From positions 1 through 34,930 of the forward strand of contig LUZC01000052.1 in assembly GCA_001603505.1 (NCBI GenBank): a stretch of DNA of 34,930 nt, given 5' to 3'. The stretch's first letter is position 1. Every line of letters starts with the position of its first letter. The notes beneath the pieces are model-generated. The model had not been told where the DNA came from, ran no database searches, and saw only the letters and a list, made by a program, of their open reading frames with translations. The position numbers and the translations under genes were made by a program. Shown here piece after piece: positions 16,311 to 24,927 of the stretch. Source of the stretch: Bacteroidales bacterium Bact_11. GTDB taxonomy: Bacteria; Bacteroidota; Bacteroidia; Bacteroidales; UBA932.

Positions 16311-16417
16311 CTGCAACGGACGCAGCTGTGAAACAGCGACTTATGCAAACATGTCCCCCTCTATACGAGGGGGACATGTTTATGCAAGTGTCTGACAGTC
16401 AATTGCGTCCGTTGCAG
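16311..16417. repeat. Nested inverted repeat between convergent genes
   Basis: A perfect 14-base inverted repeat (16311-16324 and 16404-16417) encloses a central hairpin (16347-16381) and a small hairpin GCTGT-GAA-ACAGC (16325-16337). The 149-base gap between the oxidoreductase and transporter genes is filled largely by this element. It may serve both gene ends as a terminator, or be a miniature palindromic repeat; no target-site duplication is obvious. Confidence 0.75.
16347..16381. terminator. Bidirectional terminator-like hairpin
   Basis: A perfect 14-bp stem (arms 16347-16360 and 16368-16381), with AAA at one foot and TTT at the other and the loop CTATACG, lies between convergent genes. 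The T tail is short, so intrinsic termination is likely but not certain. Confidence 0.65.
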
Positions 16418-16430
16418 GGCGAGAAGAAGG

Positions 16431-17342
16431 TCAGCCGCGCTTGGCGGGTGCCAGTTGGGCGATGAGGACGGCAATGAAGACGAGCGCGGCTCCGAGGAGT
16501 TCGCGGGGCGTGAGCCGTTGGTGAAGGATGATCCAGCCGGCAAGGACGGCGAAGACGGATTCGAGGCTCATCAGGAGCGAGGCGAGCGTGGGATTGATTC
16601 CCTTCTGGCCGACAATCTGTAGCGTATAGCCAACGGCGCTCGAAAGAATGGCGGCGTAGAGCAGTGGAATCCACGCGTTCCATGATGTGAACGTCGCGGC
16701 CCAGGCCGGCAAGCCGACCGGAACGATATCCCGGAAAACCATCAGGACGGAGGCAAGCACGCCGCAGGTCAGGAACTGGATGGCGGCCAGTTTCAGCGCA
16801 TCGTATTGCGGTGAAAACCGGTCAACCGAAAGAATCTGAAAGGAGAAGGCAATGGCGCACAGCAATACCAGCAGATCGCTGAGCTGGATGGAAAGCGATT
16901 CGTCGATGCAGAGCAGATAGAGGCCAGCCAGCGCCACGGCAACGCCCAGCCACAGCAGCATGCTCGTCCTTTTGCGAAACACCAGCAGGTTGAGAATCGG
17001 CACAAGCACGATGTAGGTGGCCGTAATGAATCCGGCCTTACCGGCACTGGTGCCCAATTCGATGCCCTCCTGCTGCAGCAGACTGGCCAGGCAGAGGAGC
17101 GCGCCGCAGATGATGCCGGCACACCAAAGACCCTTCGGTCGCTCCGATGCAGGCCGCTTCCTTTCCGCCAGGGCGATAACCGGCCACAGGGCTGCGGCCG
17201 CCATCAGGAACCGCAACCCTGTGAAAGTGCAGGAGCCCATATACTGGCTCCCCTCGCTCTGCGCCACGAACGCAACACCCCAGATCAGGGCGGTCAGCGT
17301 CAGCAGCAGCGAGTTTCTCAACTGCCGGCGATCGGTAGCCAC
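16431..17342 (-). CDS. EamA/DMT-superfamily transporter
   Basis: A 303-residue inner-membrane protein with about ten hydrophobic helices in two similar halves, typical of EamA (drug/metabolite transporter) exporters. The start reads LLLTLTALIWGVAFVAQSEG, the usual first helix of the family, and the second-half repeat includes ILSSAVGYTLQIVGQKGINPTLASLLMSLESVFAVLAGWIILHQRLTPRELLGAALVFIAVLIAQ. Substrates in this family range from amino acids to drugs and cannot be read from sequence. It begins six bases after pruA, so the two are one operon and an amino-acid-related cargo is a reasonable guess. Confidence 0.88.
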   Translation of the reverse strand: MATDRRQLRNSLLLTLTALIWGVAFVAQSEGSQYMGSCTFTGLRFLMAAAALWPVIALAERKRPASERPKGLWCAGIICGALLCLASLLQQEGIELGTSAGKAGFITATYIVLVPILNLLVFRKRTSMLLWLGVAVALAGLYLLCIDESLSIQLSDLLVLLCAIAFSFQILSVDRFSPQYDALKLAAIQFLTCGVLASVLMVFRDIVPVGLPAWAATFTSWNAWIPLLYAAILSSAVGYTLQIVGQKGINPTLASLLMSLESVFAVLAGWIILHQRLTPRELLGAALVFIAVLIAQLAPAKRG

Positions 17343-17348
17343 TGCCGG

Positions 17349-18974
17349 CTACTTCATGTACGGATACTTGTAGCCGCGGGCCGGGACGAGCGTCTCCTTG
17401 ATGGCACGCGGAATGGCCCAGCGGATGAGGTTGAACTCGCCGCCGGCCTTGTCGTTGGTACCCGACTTGCGGGCTCCGCCGAACGGCTGCAGACCGACCA
17501 CGGCGCCCGTGGGCTTGTCGTTGATATAGAAATTGCCGGCCGCATAGCGCAGCTTGTCGGCCACGGCCTGCACCATCAGGCGGTCCTGCCCGAACACGGC
17601 GCCGGTCAGGCCGTACGGCGAGGTGGTGTCGCAAAGTTCGACGGCCTTGTCCATATCGGCATCTTCATACACAAAGACCGTAAGAACGGGACCGAAGATC
17701 TCCTCTTCCATGGTCTTGAAGTGCGGGTCGGTGGTCACGATAACCGTGGGCTCCACAAAGTAGCCCTTGCTCTTGTCGCAGCCGCCACCGATTGCGATCT
17801 CGGCATCGGGGCTGTTCTTCGCGTAGGCAATGTTGGCGGCGATGTTGTCGAACGAAGCTTCGTCGATCACGGCGTTGATGAAGTTGTCGGGGTCGCACAC
17901 GTCGCCCATCTTCACTTCAGCCGCGAAGGCTTTCATGCCTTCCAGCACCCTCAGCCACAGCGACTTCGGGACATACATGCGGGATGCAGCGGAGCACTTC
18001 TGGCCCTGGAACTCGAACGCACCGCAGAATGCAGCTGTCGCGACGTCCTCGGCCACGGCGCTCGGCGTGACGAAGATGAAGTCCTTGCCGCCCGTCTCGC
18101 CCACGAGACGCGGGTAGTTCAGATAGTTGTCGATGTTCTCGCCCACCTGGCGCCAGAGCGTGTTGAAGGTAGCGGAGGAACCGGTGAAATGGACGCCGGC
18201 CAGGTACTTCGAGGCGAAGATCTCCTTGCCGATGACGGAGCCCTGTCCGGGGATGAAGTTCACCACGCCGTCGGGCAGGCCGGCTTCCTTGTAGATCTTC
18301 ATCAGGTAGTAGTTCGAAAGAATGGCCGTGGTGGAAGGTTTCCACACCGTGACGTTGCCCATCAGCACCGGCGACATGTTGAGGTTCGAGGCGATGGAGG
18401 TGAAATTGAACGGCGTCAGCGCGAAGACGAAGCCTTCGAGGGCGCGGTATTCCACCGTGTTGATCTGACCCTTCGCGCTCTTGGGCTGGAAGCCGTAAAT
18501 CTCGGAGGCGAAATGGGCGTTGTAGCGCAGGAAGTCGATGAGCTCGCAGGTGGAGTCGATCTCGGCCTGGTAGAAGTTCTTGCTCTGGCCGAGCATCGTA
18601 GCGGCATTCATCAGGGCGCGGTACTTCGTGGAGATGAGTTCCGCGGCCTTCATCAGGATGGCGGCGCGCACCGTCCAGTCGGTTTCAGACCACTGCTTGT
18701 GGGCGGCCATGGCCGCGTCGATGGCCATACGGACCTCTGCGGGGCCTGCCTTGTGGTAGGTGGCCAGCACATGATGGTGGTCGTGCGGCATCACCACCTT
18801 GCCGGTGTTGCCGGTACGGACCTCTTTGCCGCCGATGATCAGCGGAATCTCGATTTCAATGGAACTCTGGCGTTTGAGCTCCTTTTCGAGGGCTTCGCGC
18901 TCGGGGGATCCTTTCAGATAGGTTTTCACCGGCTCATTGGCCGGATCGGGGAATGCGTAGATGGCGTCTCTCAT
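17349..18974 (-). CDS. pruA: L-glutamate gamma-semialdehyde (P5C) dehydrogenase
   Basis: PruA oxidises glutamate semialdehyde, formed from pyrroline-5-carboxylate, to glutamate with NAD+, the second step of proline breakdown. The 541-residue aldehyde dehydrogenase is of the long, mitochondrial ALDH4A1-like type. Visible features are TPFNFT (187-192), the NAD-site FTGSSATFNTLW (263-274), the general-base glutamate in LVGETGGKDF (Glu293) and the nucleophile in EFQGQKCSAASR (Cys327). The C-terminal YINDKPTGAVVGLQPFGGARKSGTNDKAGG is also diagnostic. It is the first gene of a two-gene operon with the DMT transporter. The upstream gap carries a promoter box at 19009-19016. The gene faces the large FAD oxidoreductase tail to tail. 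Confidence 0.97.
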   Translation of the reverse strand: MRDAIYAFPDPANEPVKTYLKGSPEREALEKELKRQSSIEIEIPLIIGGKEVRTGNTGKVVMPHDHHHVLATYHKAGPAEVRMAIDAAMAAHKQWSETDWTVRAAILMKAAELISTKYRALMNAATMLGQSKNFYQAEIDSTCELIDFLRYNAHFASEIYGFQPKSAKGQINTVEYRALEGFVFALTPFNFTSIASNLNMSPVLMGNVTVWKPSTTAILSNYYLMKIYKEAGLPDGVVNFIPGQGSVIGKEIFASKYLAGVHFTGSSATFNTLWRQVGENIDNYLNYPRLVGETGGKDFIFVTPSAVAEDVATAAFCGAFEFQGQKCSAASRMYVPKSLWLRVLEGMKAFAAEVKMGDVCDPDNFINAVIDEASFDNIAANIAYAKNSPDAEIAIGGGCDKSKGYFVEPTVIVTTDPHFKTMEEEIFGPVLTVFVYEDADMDKAVELCDTTSPYGLTGAVFGQDRLMVQAVADKLRYAAGNFYINDKPTGAVVGLQPFGGARKSGTNDKAGGEFNLIRWAIPRAIKETLVPARGYKYPYMK

Positions 18975-19008
18975 TTCAGTATGCGGGGTTTGATTGTTTC
19001 ACAATCTT

Positions 19009-19016
19009 CAAAATTA
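19009..19016 (-). promoter_or_regulatory. Probable promoter -7 box for pruA
   Basis: The minus strand reads TAATTTTG (TAnnTTTG), 34 bases before the pruA ATG. Confidence 0.55.
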
Positions 19017-19029
19017 CGAAAAAATTGCG

Positions 19030-19037
19030 TAACTTCG
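19030..19037 (+). promoter_or_regulatory. Possible promoter -7 box for the deoxynucleoside kinase
   Basis: TAACTTCG departs from TAnnTTTG at one base. It lies 26 bases before the ATG at 19064 and is divergent from the pruA box. Confidence 0.4.
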
Positions 19038-19063
19038 CATCTGTTCATCCAAAACTGACAGAC

Positions 19064-19678
19064 ATGCACATCGGTATCGCAGGCAACATCGGCAGCGGCA
19101 AGACCACGCTCACCCGTATGCTGGCGCAGCACTACGGCTGGACGCCGAAATTCGAGGCCGTCACCCACAATCCGTTCCTGGAAGATTACTACAAGGACAT
19201 CCCCCGCTGGTCGTTCAACCTCGAGGTGTATTTCCTGACGCAGCGCTTCAAGGACGTGATGGAGATTGCCCGCAGCACCGAGACCATCATCCAGGACCGC
19301 ACCATCTTCGAGGGCGTGTACGTGTTCGTGGCCAACAACGTGGCGATGGGCAACCTGTCGCAGCGCGACTACGAGGCCTATATGGACCTGTTCCAGGTGA
19401 TGATGCAGATGGTTAAGCTGCCCGACCTGCTGATCTACCTGAAGTGCTCGATCCCGCACCTGGTGGCGCAGATCCAGAAACGCGGACGCGAGTACGAGCA
19501 GACCATGAGTCTCGAATACCTCGGCGGCCTGAACCAGCGCTACGAGAAATTCATCAACGAAGAATACAACGGCGAGGTGCTGACCATCGACGCCGACAAT
19601 CTCGACTTCCAGAACAACCCCGAGGACTTCGCCTCCATTACCGACAAGATCGACGCCCGGCTGTTCGGCCTCTTCTAA
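19064..19678 (+). CDS. Deoxynucleoside kinase (dCK/dGK family)
   Basis: This 204-residue cytoplasmic enzyme phosphorylates deoxynucleosides for nucleotide salvage. It has the P-loop GNIGSGKT at 7-14, the catalytic region with Glu31 (KFEAVTHNPFLEDYY), the DRT-type motif QDRTIFEGVYVF (77-88) and a lid region RGREYEQTMSLEYL, all characteristic of the dCK/dGK/dAK family. Whether it prefers dA, dG or another base is unknown. The ATG at 19064 is used because the P-loop must lie close to the N-terminus; longer in-frame options cross the promoter region. It converges with the prolyl peptidase gene across a short hairpin. Confidence 0.92.
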   Translation: MHIGIAGNIGSGKTTLTRMLAQHYGWTPKFEAVTHNPFLEDYYKDIPRWSFNLEVYFLTQRFKDVMEIARSTETIIQDRTIFEGVYVFVANNVAMGNLSQRDYEAYMDLFQVMMQMVKLPDLLIYLKCSIPHLVAQIQKRGREYEQTMSLEYLGGLNQRYEKFINEEYNGEVLTIDADNLDFQNNPEDFASITDKIDARLFGLF

Positions 19679-19685
19679 TAAAGAG

Positions 19686-19707
19686 ATGCCCGGTTGGAGC
19701 CGGGCAT
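19686..19707. terminator. Hairpin between convergent kinase and peptidase genes
   Basis: A perfect 8-bp GC-rich stem (ATGCCCGG / CCGGGCAT) with a six-base loop fills most of the 39-base gap. It could act on both strands; no T-run follows. Confidence 0.6.
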
Positions 19708-19717
19708 GACGTGTAAG

Positions 19718-21646
19718 CTATAAATAATCGTTGAAATACATCGTGACCTTGTCCATCAGATGGACGCGGTCGACGCCGCGGACATTGTGCGGATGCGTCG
19801 GATACGGGAAATAGTCGACCTGCACCTTGTTCTTGATGCAAGCCTCCACGAAACTCAGACTGTGCTCCCACACCACCGTATCGTCGATGGCGCCCTGGCA
19901 GATCAGCAGCTTTGACCTGAGATCCTTTGCACGCGGTATCAGCGATGTCTTCGCGAATCCTTCCGGATTCGTGGTTTCCGTCTCCATGTAGCGCTCACCG
20001 TACATCACCTCATACCATTTCCAGTCGATCACCGGACCACCGGCCACCGCCACCTTGAAGACTTCCGGATAATTGACCGTCAGCGAGATCGTCATGAATC
20101 CGCCGTAACTCCAGCCATGTACGCCGATGCGGTCGCGATCCACCCAGTCGTGCGACATCAGCCATTCCATGCCGGCCATCTGGTCGGCCATCTCAGCCTG
20201 GCCGCACTGCCTGTGGATGGCCTTCTCGTATTCCGCGCCGCGGTTGGGCGTGCCGCGGCCGTCCATCGTGAACACCACGTAGCCATGCTGCGCCATATAA
20301 ATGTCCCAGCGGGACATGCCGCCCTGGAACACGTCGCGGATCAGCTGGGTGTGCGGACCGCCATAAACATAGAGGATTACCGGATATTTCTTGGAAGGAT
20401 CGAAATCGATGGGATACACCAGGCCGTAATGGTTATCGTACTTGCCGTCGGCGCTCTTGACCGTACCCATCTCGATCTTGCAGCTGGTGAGCAGCGGGCT
20501 CGGCTCGGGAGCGCGCCAGAGTTCCGTGAACTTTTTGCCGTCGGTTGTGCCCCAGCCCATCACGCGCGGTACGTCGAGCGACGACCACGTGTCGGCGAAA
20601 TACTTGCCGTCTTCCGAAATCTGGCAGTTGTGCCAGCCTTCTTCCCTGGTCAGGCGCAGTTTCTTGCCGGTCTTCACGTCCACCCTGAACAGATGGTTCT
20701 CCACAGGCGACACTTCGGCCGAATAATAAAAGACATAGCGACCGCGCTGGGCGACATACGAGCAATCCGCATCTACATCGGTCAGGCGCCTGGGCACAAA
20801 CTTCCCGCTCGCGGAGCACAAGTAGTAATTCTTGTATCCGTCTCGGTTGTCGGTGTAATAGAGGAACTGGTCAGGATCAGACTCGAGGAACACCAGCGGC
20901 TCCTGCGGCTCCACCCAGCGGCTGTTTTCCTCGGTCAGCAGCGTACCGAGACAACGGCCGTCCGCCGCGTCGTACACGTTCAGATGCATGTGCTTCTGCG
21001 GGCGATCGAGCACCTGGATGTAGATCCGGTCGCTGCCCGGTCCCCAGGCGATGTTGGTCAGGTAGCGCTCGTCGTTGAAATCGGTGACATCCATCCAGAC
21101 CGTAGTGCCGGAAGCGATGTCATAGACGCCCAGGGCGATGTGCTCGGAAGCCATGCCGTTCATCGGATAGCGGATTTCGCGAAGCGTGCCGGTGCGGGTG
21201 GTGATGTCGAGCAGCGGAAAAAGCGTCACAGCACGTTCATCCTTGCGGTAGAACGCGATCTTGGTGCTGTCGGGCGAGATAAAAATGCCGCCATTGATAC
21301 CGAATTCGTTGCGGCTCACGCTCGTACCACATACGATGCCGGGATCGGCATACGCCGTTATGGCGTGTTCCACGCCCGCCTTGTCTTTATAGTACAGGTT
21401 GTTTCCCTTGGTATAGGCCATCTGGTCCGGGCGCGGAAACCCCGGCCGTACGCCCTGCCCGGGCATCGCCCCGGGCTCGTCGAGGGCAATCACCGACTTG
21501 TCGCCGGTCCAGTGCCACATGGGCTGTTGCACCATCAGACCGCGTCCCAGCACGGCTTCTTCCATCGTCATAACCCTCCGCTCCTGGGCAAGGGCAAGCG
21601 GGCCGGTCAGCGCCAGCACCGTCAAAAGTACCAATATCCTTTTCAT
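19718..21646 (-). CDS. Exported S9B prolyl peptidase (DPP IV / prolyl tripeptidyl peptidase type)
   Basis: A 642-residue serine peptidase with a signal peptide (MKRILVLLTVLALTGPLALA), an N-terminal beta-propeller domain and a C-terminal alpha/beta-hydrolase. The catalytic serine lies in GWSYGG (Ser513), the aspartate in GAIDDTV (Asp588) and the histidine near DRVHL (His629). The segments NEFGINGGIFISPDSTKIAFYRKDE (about 113-137) and YVYGGPHTQLIRD (426-438) are typical of bacterial DPP IV-like enzymes, which remove X-Pro dipeptides or longer prolyl fragments. It probably acts in the periplasm. It is somewhat shorter than the roughly 720 residues common for DPP IV. No convincing promoter box was found before it. 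Proximity to pruA suggests proline-peptide use. Confidence 0.92.
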   Translation of the reverse strand: MKRILVLLTVLALTGPLALAQERRVMTMEEAVLGRGLMVQQPMWHWTGDKSVIALDEPGAMPGQGVRPGFPRPDQMAYTKGNNLYYKDKAGVEHAITAYADPGIVCGTSVSRNEFGINGGIFISPDSTKIAFYRKDERAVTLFPLLDITTRTGTLREIRYPMNGMASEHIALGVYDIASGTTVWMDVTDFNDERYLTNIAWGPGSDRIYIQVLDRPQKHMHLNVYDAADGRCLGTLLTEENSRWVEPQEPLVFLESDPDQFLYYTDNRDGYKNYYLCSASGKFVPRRLTDVDADCSYVAQRGRYVFYYSAEVSPVENHLFRVDVKTGKKLRLTREEGWHNCQISEDGKYFADTWSSLDVPRVMGWGTTDGKKFTELWRAPEPSPLLTSCKIEMGTVKSADGKYDNHYGLVYPIDFDPSKKYPVILYVYGGPHTQLIRDVFQGGMSRWDIYMAQHGYVVFTMDGRGTPNRGAEYEKAIHRQCGQAEMADQMAGMEWLMSHDWVDRDRIGVHGWSYGGFMTISLTVNYPEVFKVAVAGGPVIDWKWYEVMYGERYMETETTNPEGFAKTSLIPRAKDLRSKLLICQGAIDDTVVWEHSLSFVEACIKNKVQVDYFPYPTHPHNVRGVDRVHLMDKVTMYFNDYL

Positions 21647-21695
21647 AAGGTAAAGATAATCATTTTTTTCAAAATGGTTTTTGGTAATTATTCGC

Positions 21696-21703
21696 TACTT
21701 TTG
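21696..21703 (+). promoter_or_regulatory. Probable promoter -7 box for the lipid-enzyme row
   Basis: TACTTTTG (TAnnTTTG) lies 20 bases before the ATG at 21724. No properly spaced -33 TTTG was found. Confidence 0.55.
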
Positions 21704-21723
21704 TTTATTGAATTGTTTATTCT

Positions 21724-22428
21724 ATGGACAAAAAAGCTAAAAGAATCCAGACATCCCTTCTCAATGGCATTGAGCGGAAAGTACTGATTTGGCTCGCCAA
21801 CCGGCAGCCGAAATGGATAACCTCCGATATGCTGACACGGGTAGGCATCGTAGGAGCCGTGTTGATCGCGCTGGGATACATCCTATCAAATATCCATGTC
21901 AATTATCTTTGGATCAGCACACTGGGCCTGATCATCAACTGGTACGGCGATTCCCTCGACGGAACACTTGCCCGTGTCCGCAAAACGCAGCGCCCCATCT
22001 ACGGATACTACATCGACCACACGGTGGACGGCATCAATGAAATCCTCATGTTCGTGGGCATCGGCCTCTCCCCCTTCCTGAATCTCTACACCGCCTTGGC
22101 GATGCTGATCGTATATCTGCTGCTGACCCTCAATGTCAGCATGAACGCCCATCTCAGGTCCGAATTCAAACTCACCTACGTCGGACTCGGGCCTACCGAA
22201 TTCCGCCTTTTGGCCATCCTGCTCAACACGCTGCTCATATTCATCAAGCCCTGGCAACAGTTTGAACAAGTGATGACCATCCTGGGCAAGACGATATACA
22301 TCCATGCCCTCGACTACCCGGGCCTTGTCACTCTCGCCATTCTGATCTTGATCTACATAGTGACCATCTGGAATGATGCTGGCTACTATTCCAAGATCGA
22401 CCCGCTGCCAAAAAAAGACGACGAATAA
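21724..22428 (+). CDS. CDP-alcohol phosphatidyltransferase
   Basis: A 234-residue inner-membrane enzyme that joins a CDP-linked lipid or alcohol to a hydroxyl acceptor. The full family motif is present: D76-S-L-D79-G80-T-L-A83-R84, then G94, D98 and D102 (DGx2ARx8Gx3Dx3D), which binds metal and the CDP moiety. Membrane helices surround it (about 40-58, 62-74, 105-118, 122-140, 160-175, 195-220). It is the first gene of a row with an acyltransferase (11-base gap), M14 peptidase and SDR, which points to polar-lipid synthesis. The alcohol substrate (glycerol phosphate, inositol phosphate or other) cannot be decided. Confidence 0.92.
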   Translation: MDKKAKRIQTSLLNGIERKVLIWLANRQPKWITSDMLTRVGIVGAVLIALGYILSNIHVNYLWISTLGLIINWYGDSLDGTLARVRKTQRPIYGYYIDHTVDGINEILMFVGIGLSPFLNLYTALAMLIVYLLLTLNVSMNAHLRSEFKLTYVGLGPTEFRLLAILLNTLLIFIKPWQQFEQVMTILGKTIYIHALDYPGLVTLAILILIYIVTIWNDAGYYSKIDPLPKKDDE

Positions 22429-22439
22429 GCGAAATTGTC

Positions 22440-23294
22440 ATGCCGGTCGTTACAGCACAGGAAATTCAGGAAATGGTCCCCCGGCTAAACGGCCGATGCG
22501 GCCAGTGTCTCATCCGGATGGGCATGCACCTGCTCGAGGCCGACAAGATCAACGACCTGTATGACCGCAATTCCCATCTGAGCGGTGCCGATTGCGCGGG
22601 CGCCATGCTTCGCGATATCGGTATCGACTACTGGGTCGGACATCCGGAGCGGCTGGAAAACCTGCCTGAAGGCGCTTTCATCACAGTCAGCAACCATCCA
22701 TACGGGCATATCGACGGAATGGCGCTCATCGACATGTTCGGACATGTTCGCCATGACTACAAACTGATGGTCAATGAATTCCTCGCCAGGATCCGAACGC
22801 TGGACGAGAGTTTCATCAACGTGGTTCCCAAGGGAGAATCCGACACGGGTCCCAAGGCCACCAGCCTGGGCGGCATCAGGGAAACGATCTCCCGGCTCCG
22901 GCAAGGACATCCGGTGGGATGCTTTCCTTCCGGTGCCGTTTCCGACCTCGACCGAAAAACACATTCCGTGAGGGACCGCGAATGGCAGTTGCCCGTCCTG
23001 CGCGTCATCCAAAAAGCGAAAGTACCCGTCATCCCCGTCCGTTTCTTCGACGGGAATTCGAAGTTATTTTACCGGCTTGGCCTGATCAACTGGAAAGTGA
23101 GGCTTCTGCGGATTCTCAAGGAAGTCTTCAACAAGCGCGACGTTTCCGTTCGAATCGGCATCGGAGAAATCATTTCTCCCGAGGAGCAGGCATCTTGTGC
23201 TTCCCCCGAAGCACTCGGACTCCTTTTGCGCAGCCGGGTATACGATATGACCCTGCCTGATTCGTTTGTCAGGCGCAGCGAACTCACATTATGA
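22440..23294 (+). CDS. PlsC-like lysophospholipid/ornithine-lipid-type acyltransferase
   Basis: A 284-residue acyltransferase. The catalytic block SNHPYGHIDGM (84-94; His86, Asp92) has the NHPxGxxDG form seen in hemolysin-like and lyso-ornithine-lipid acyltransferases rather than the strict HX4D of PlsC. Further blocks are NVVPKGESD, a GCFPSGAVSD segment equivalent to the FPEG motif, and VPVIPVRFF. There is no signal peptide and no strong membrane helix, so a peripheral membrane location is likely. It is second in the four-gene row; its stop codon overlaps the next start in ATGA, so translation is coupled. The acyl acceptor is unknown. Confidence 0.85.
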   Translation: MPVVTAQEIQEMVPRLNGRCGQCLIRMGMHLLEADKINDLYDRNSHLSGADCAGAMLRDIGIDYWVGHPERLENLPEGAFITVSNHPYGHIDGMALIDMFGHVRHDYKLMVNEFLARIRTLDESFINVVPKGESDTGPKATSLGGIRETISRLRQGHPVGCFPSGAVSDLDRKTHSVRDREWQLPVLRVIQKAKVPVIPVRFFDGNSKLFYRLGLINWKVRLLRILKEVFNKRDVSVRIGIGEIISPEEQASCASPEALGLLLRSRVYDMTLPDSFVRRSELTL

Positions 23295-24913
23295 CCCCCA
23301 TGAAAAGCCGCTTCCCCATCGTCATGCTTGCGGCAGCCATGCTGCTGACTTGGAACACCCGGGCACAGGTTCGGTTTGACGCGGATTTCGAAGGTGGAAG
23401 CCTCGGAACCGTGGAACTGCTCGACTCGACCCGCTTCGTCATCACCCCCGGCGATACCGTCACCCACCTTTCCTACCTGATAACCGGCAAACACGACCCC
23501 GATAATCCCATCGACACATCGCTGGCCGCCAGTGCCAACTGGTACTACTTCCGGATGACGGGCGTCAAGGACAAACAGATCTTCCTGACGCAGCGCGACA
23601 ACGGCGTGGCGCGAACCTCTTACTCTTACGACGGCCGCACCTGGGACCATCTCCCGCTCGCGGAATCCACGGGACGCCACATCCGGAAGCGGTTTGAACA
23701 CGACACAGTCTATATTGCACTCTACACGCCCTACACCTGGAGCTACCATCTTCGGCGCATGAACACCTGGTCCGCACGGCCCGACGTGACGCTCGATACG
23801 ATCGGATACAGCCACGAAGGACGTCCGATGCAACTGATGCACATCACCGACCCCTCCGTTCCCGAAAACCAAAAAATACGCATCTGGATCCACGGCCGGC
23901 AGCATCCGTCCGAGACTCCCGGATCCTATCTGCTCGACGGGCTCATCGACTATCTGACTGCCGATACCCCGGAAGGCCGGTCGTTGCGACAGCAGATCGA
24001 CGCCTACATCCTTCCCATCGCCAATCCCGACGGCGTGGCAAACGGCCTTTCGCGCTCCAACGCCCTCGGCGTCAACCAGGAGATCAACTTCGGCCGCAGC
24101 GACGACAGCACCGTGGTCGAAGTACGCGTCATGAAACGAGCATTCGAGCGACTGACGAAAGACCGTCCGTTTGACCTGGTGCTCAACAGCCACTCGCAAC
24201 TCGCCGAATCAGCCACGTTCTGGATGCACCGCCGGACTTCCACTTCCCCGGTCTACTTCCGGAAACTATGGACCTACACGGGCCTGGTATGCAGCCAGAA
24301 TCCCTGCATCCGGCCGGAAGACATGAATTTCTCCGATGTGGCGCCCCGCTATGCGGAAGGCTGGTTCTGGGACCACGCGGGCGACAATACCGTGGCCCTG
24401 ACTATCGAGACCACCTACAACTGCTACTCGTTCGACCGCGACGGACTCTGGGCCGACAACGAAAACATCCGCCAGTTCGGTGAAAGGACGATGCAGGCCA
24501 TCGCAGAGTATTTCGGGCTGTCCCTGCCCGGACGCTACGTGATCGAGACGCCCGAACAGATGAAAAACGGCTGGCAGATCATCAACGACGACGCGCACTC
24601 CTACCTCGGCACGGAAGCTTGGCGCGCCACCAAAAAGGGCGCCCGCATCAACTATCGGATGGACAATCTGCCGGCCGGCCGCTATGAAGTGTACCAGTTC
24701 GTGCCCGGCCACTGCATCGAACCGGAGCATTCCTACAACCTGAAAGACCCCGAAACAGGAAAATGGACCGATCCCGGCGTTCACGGCTGGGTTTATTTAG
24801 AAACCGTAGAACAACCCTCGGACGGACGTTTCCGCTACTCCTACAAAGCGAAGGTGGCTGGCGACACGGCCGACGCCCTGCTGCTGATCCTTTGCCCACC
24901 CAGTAAACAATAG
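23291..24913 (+). CDS. Exported M14-family metallocarboxypeptidase
   Basis: A 540-residue zinc peptidase with a signal peptide (hydrophobic SRFPIVMLAAAMLLTW, ending near RAQ). An N-terminal beta domain (about 30-160) precedes the M14 catalytic domain. The zinc ligands are HPSE (His205, Glu208) and His301 in VLNSHSQ. Substrate-binding residues are seen in NPDGVANGLSRSN (245-257), and the catalytic glutamate is Glu373 in ALTIETTYN. The layout resembles cytosolic-carboxypeptidase-like (AGBL/M14_6) members. A C-terminal beta domain (about 415-540) follows. The ATG at 23291 overlaps the previous stop; a second ATG at 23300 gives a cleaner signal peptide and may be the true start. It may trim peptides or peptidoglycan stems in the periplasm. 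Confidence 0.87.
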   Translation: MTPMKSRFPIVMLAAAMLLTWNTRAQVRFDADFEGGSLGTVELLDSTRFVITPGDTVTHLSYLITGKHDPDNPIDTSLAASANWYYFRMTGVKDKQIFLTQRDNGVARTSYSYDGRTWDHLPLAESTGRHIRKRFEHDTVYIALYTPYTWSYHLRRMNTWSARPDVTLDTIGYSHEGRPMQLMHITDPSVPENQKIRIWIHGRQHPSETPGSYLLDGLIDYLTADTPEGRSLRQQIDAYILPIANPDGVANGLSRSNALGVNQEINFGRSDDSTVVEVRVMKRAFERLTKDRPFDLVLNSHSQLAESATFWMHRRTSTSPVYFRKLWTYTGLVCSQNPCIRPEDMNFSDVAPRYAEGWFWDHAGDNTVALTIETTYNCYSFDRDGLWADNENIRQFGERTMQAIAEYFGLSLPGRYVIETPEQMKNGWQIINDDAHSYLGTEAWRATKKGARINYRMDNLPAGRYEVYQFVPGHCIEPEHSYNLKDPETGKWTDPGVHGWVYLETVEQPSDGRFRYSYKAKVAGDTADALLLILCPPSKQ

Positions 24914-24927
24914 ATTCTTCGATCATC

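Noticed and set aside
13000-16377. 1125-codon minus-strand open frame opposite the fused oxidoreductase
   Set aside because: It mirrors the codon pattern of the true gene, shows no domains, and would span the terminator hairpin. The plus strand has intact cysteine and FAD motifs.
20117-21787. Plus-strand open frame opposite the prolyl peptidase
   Set aside because: Antisense shadow that overlaps the promoter and start of the next plus-strand gene.
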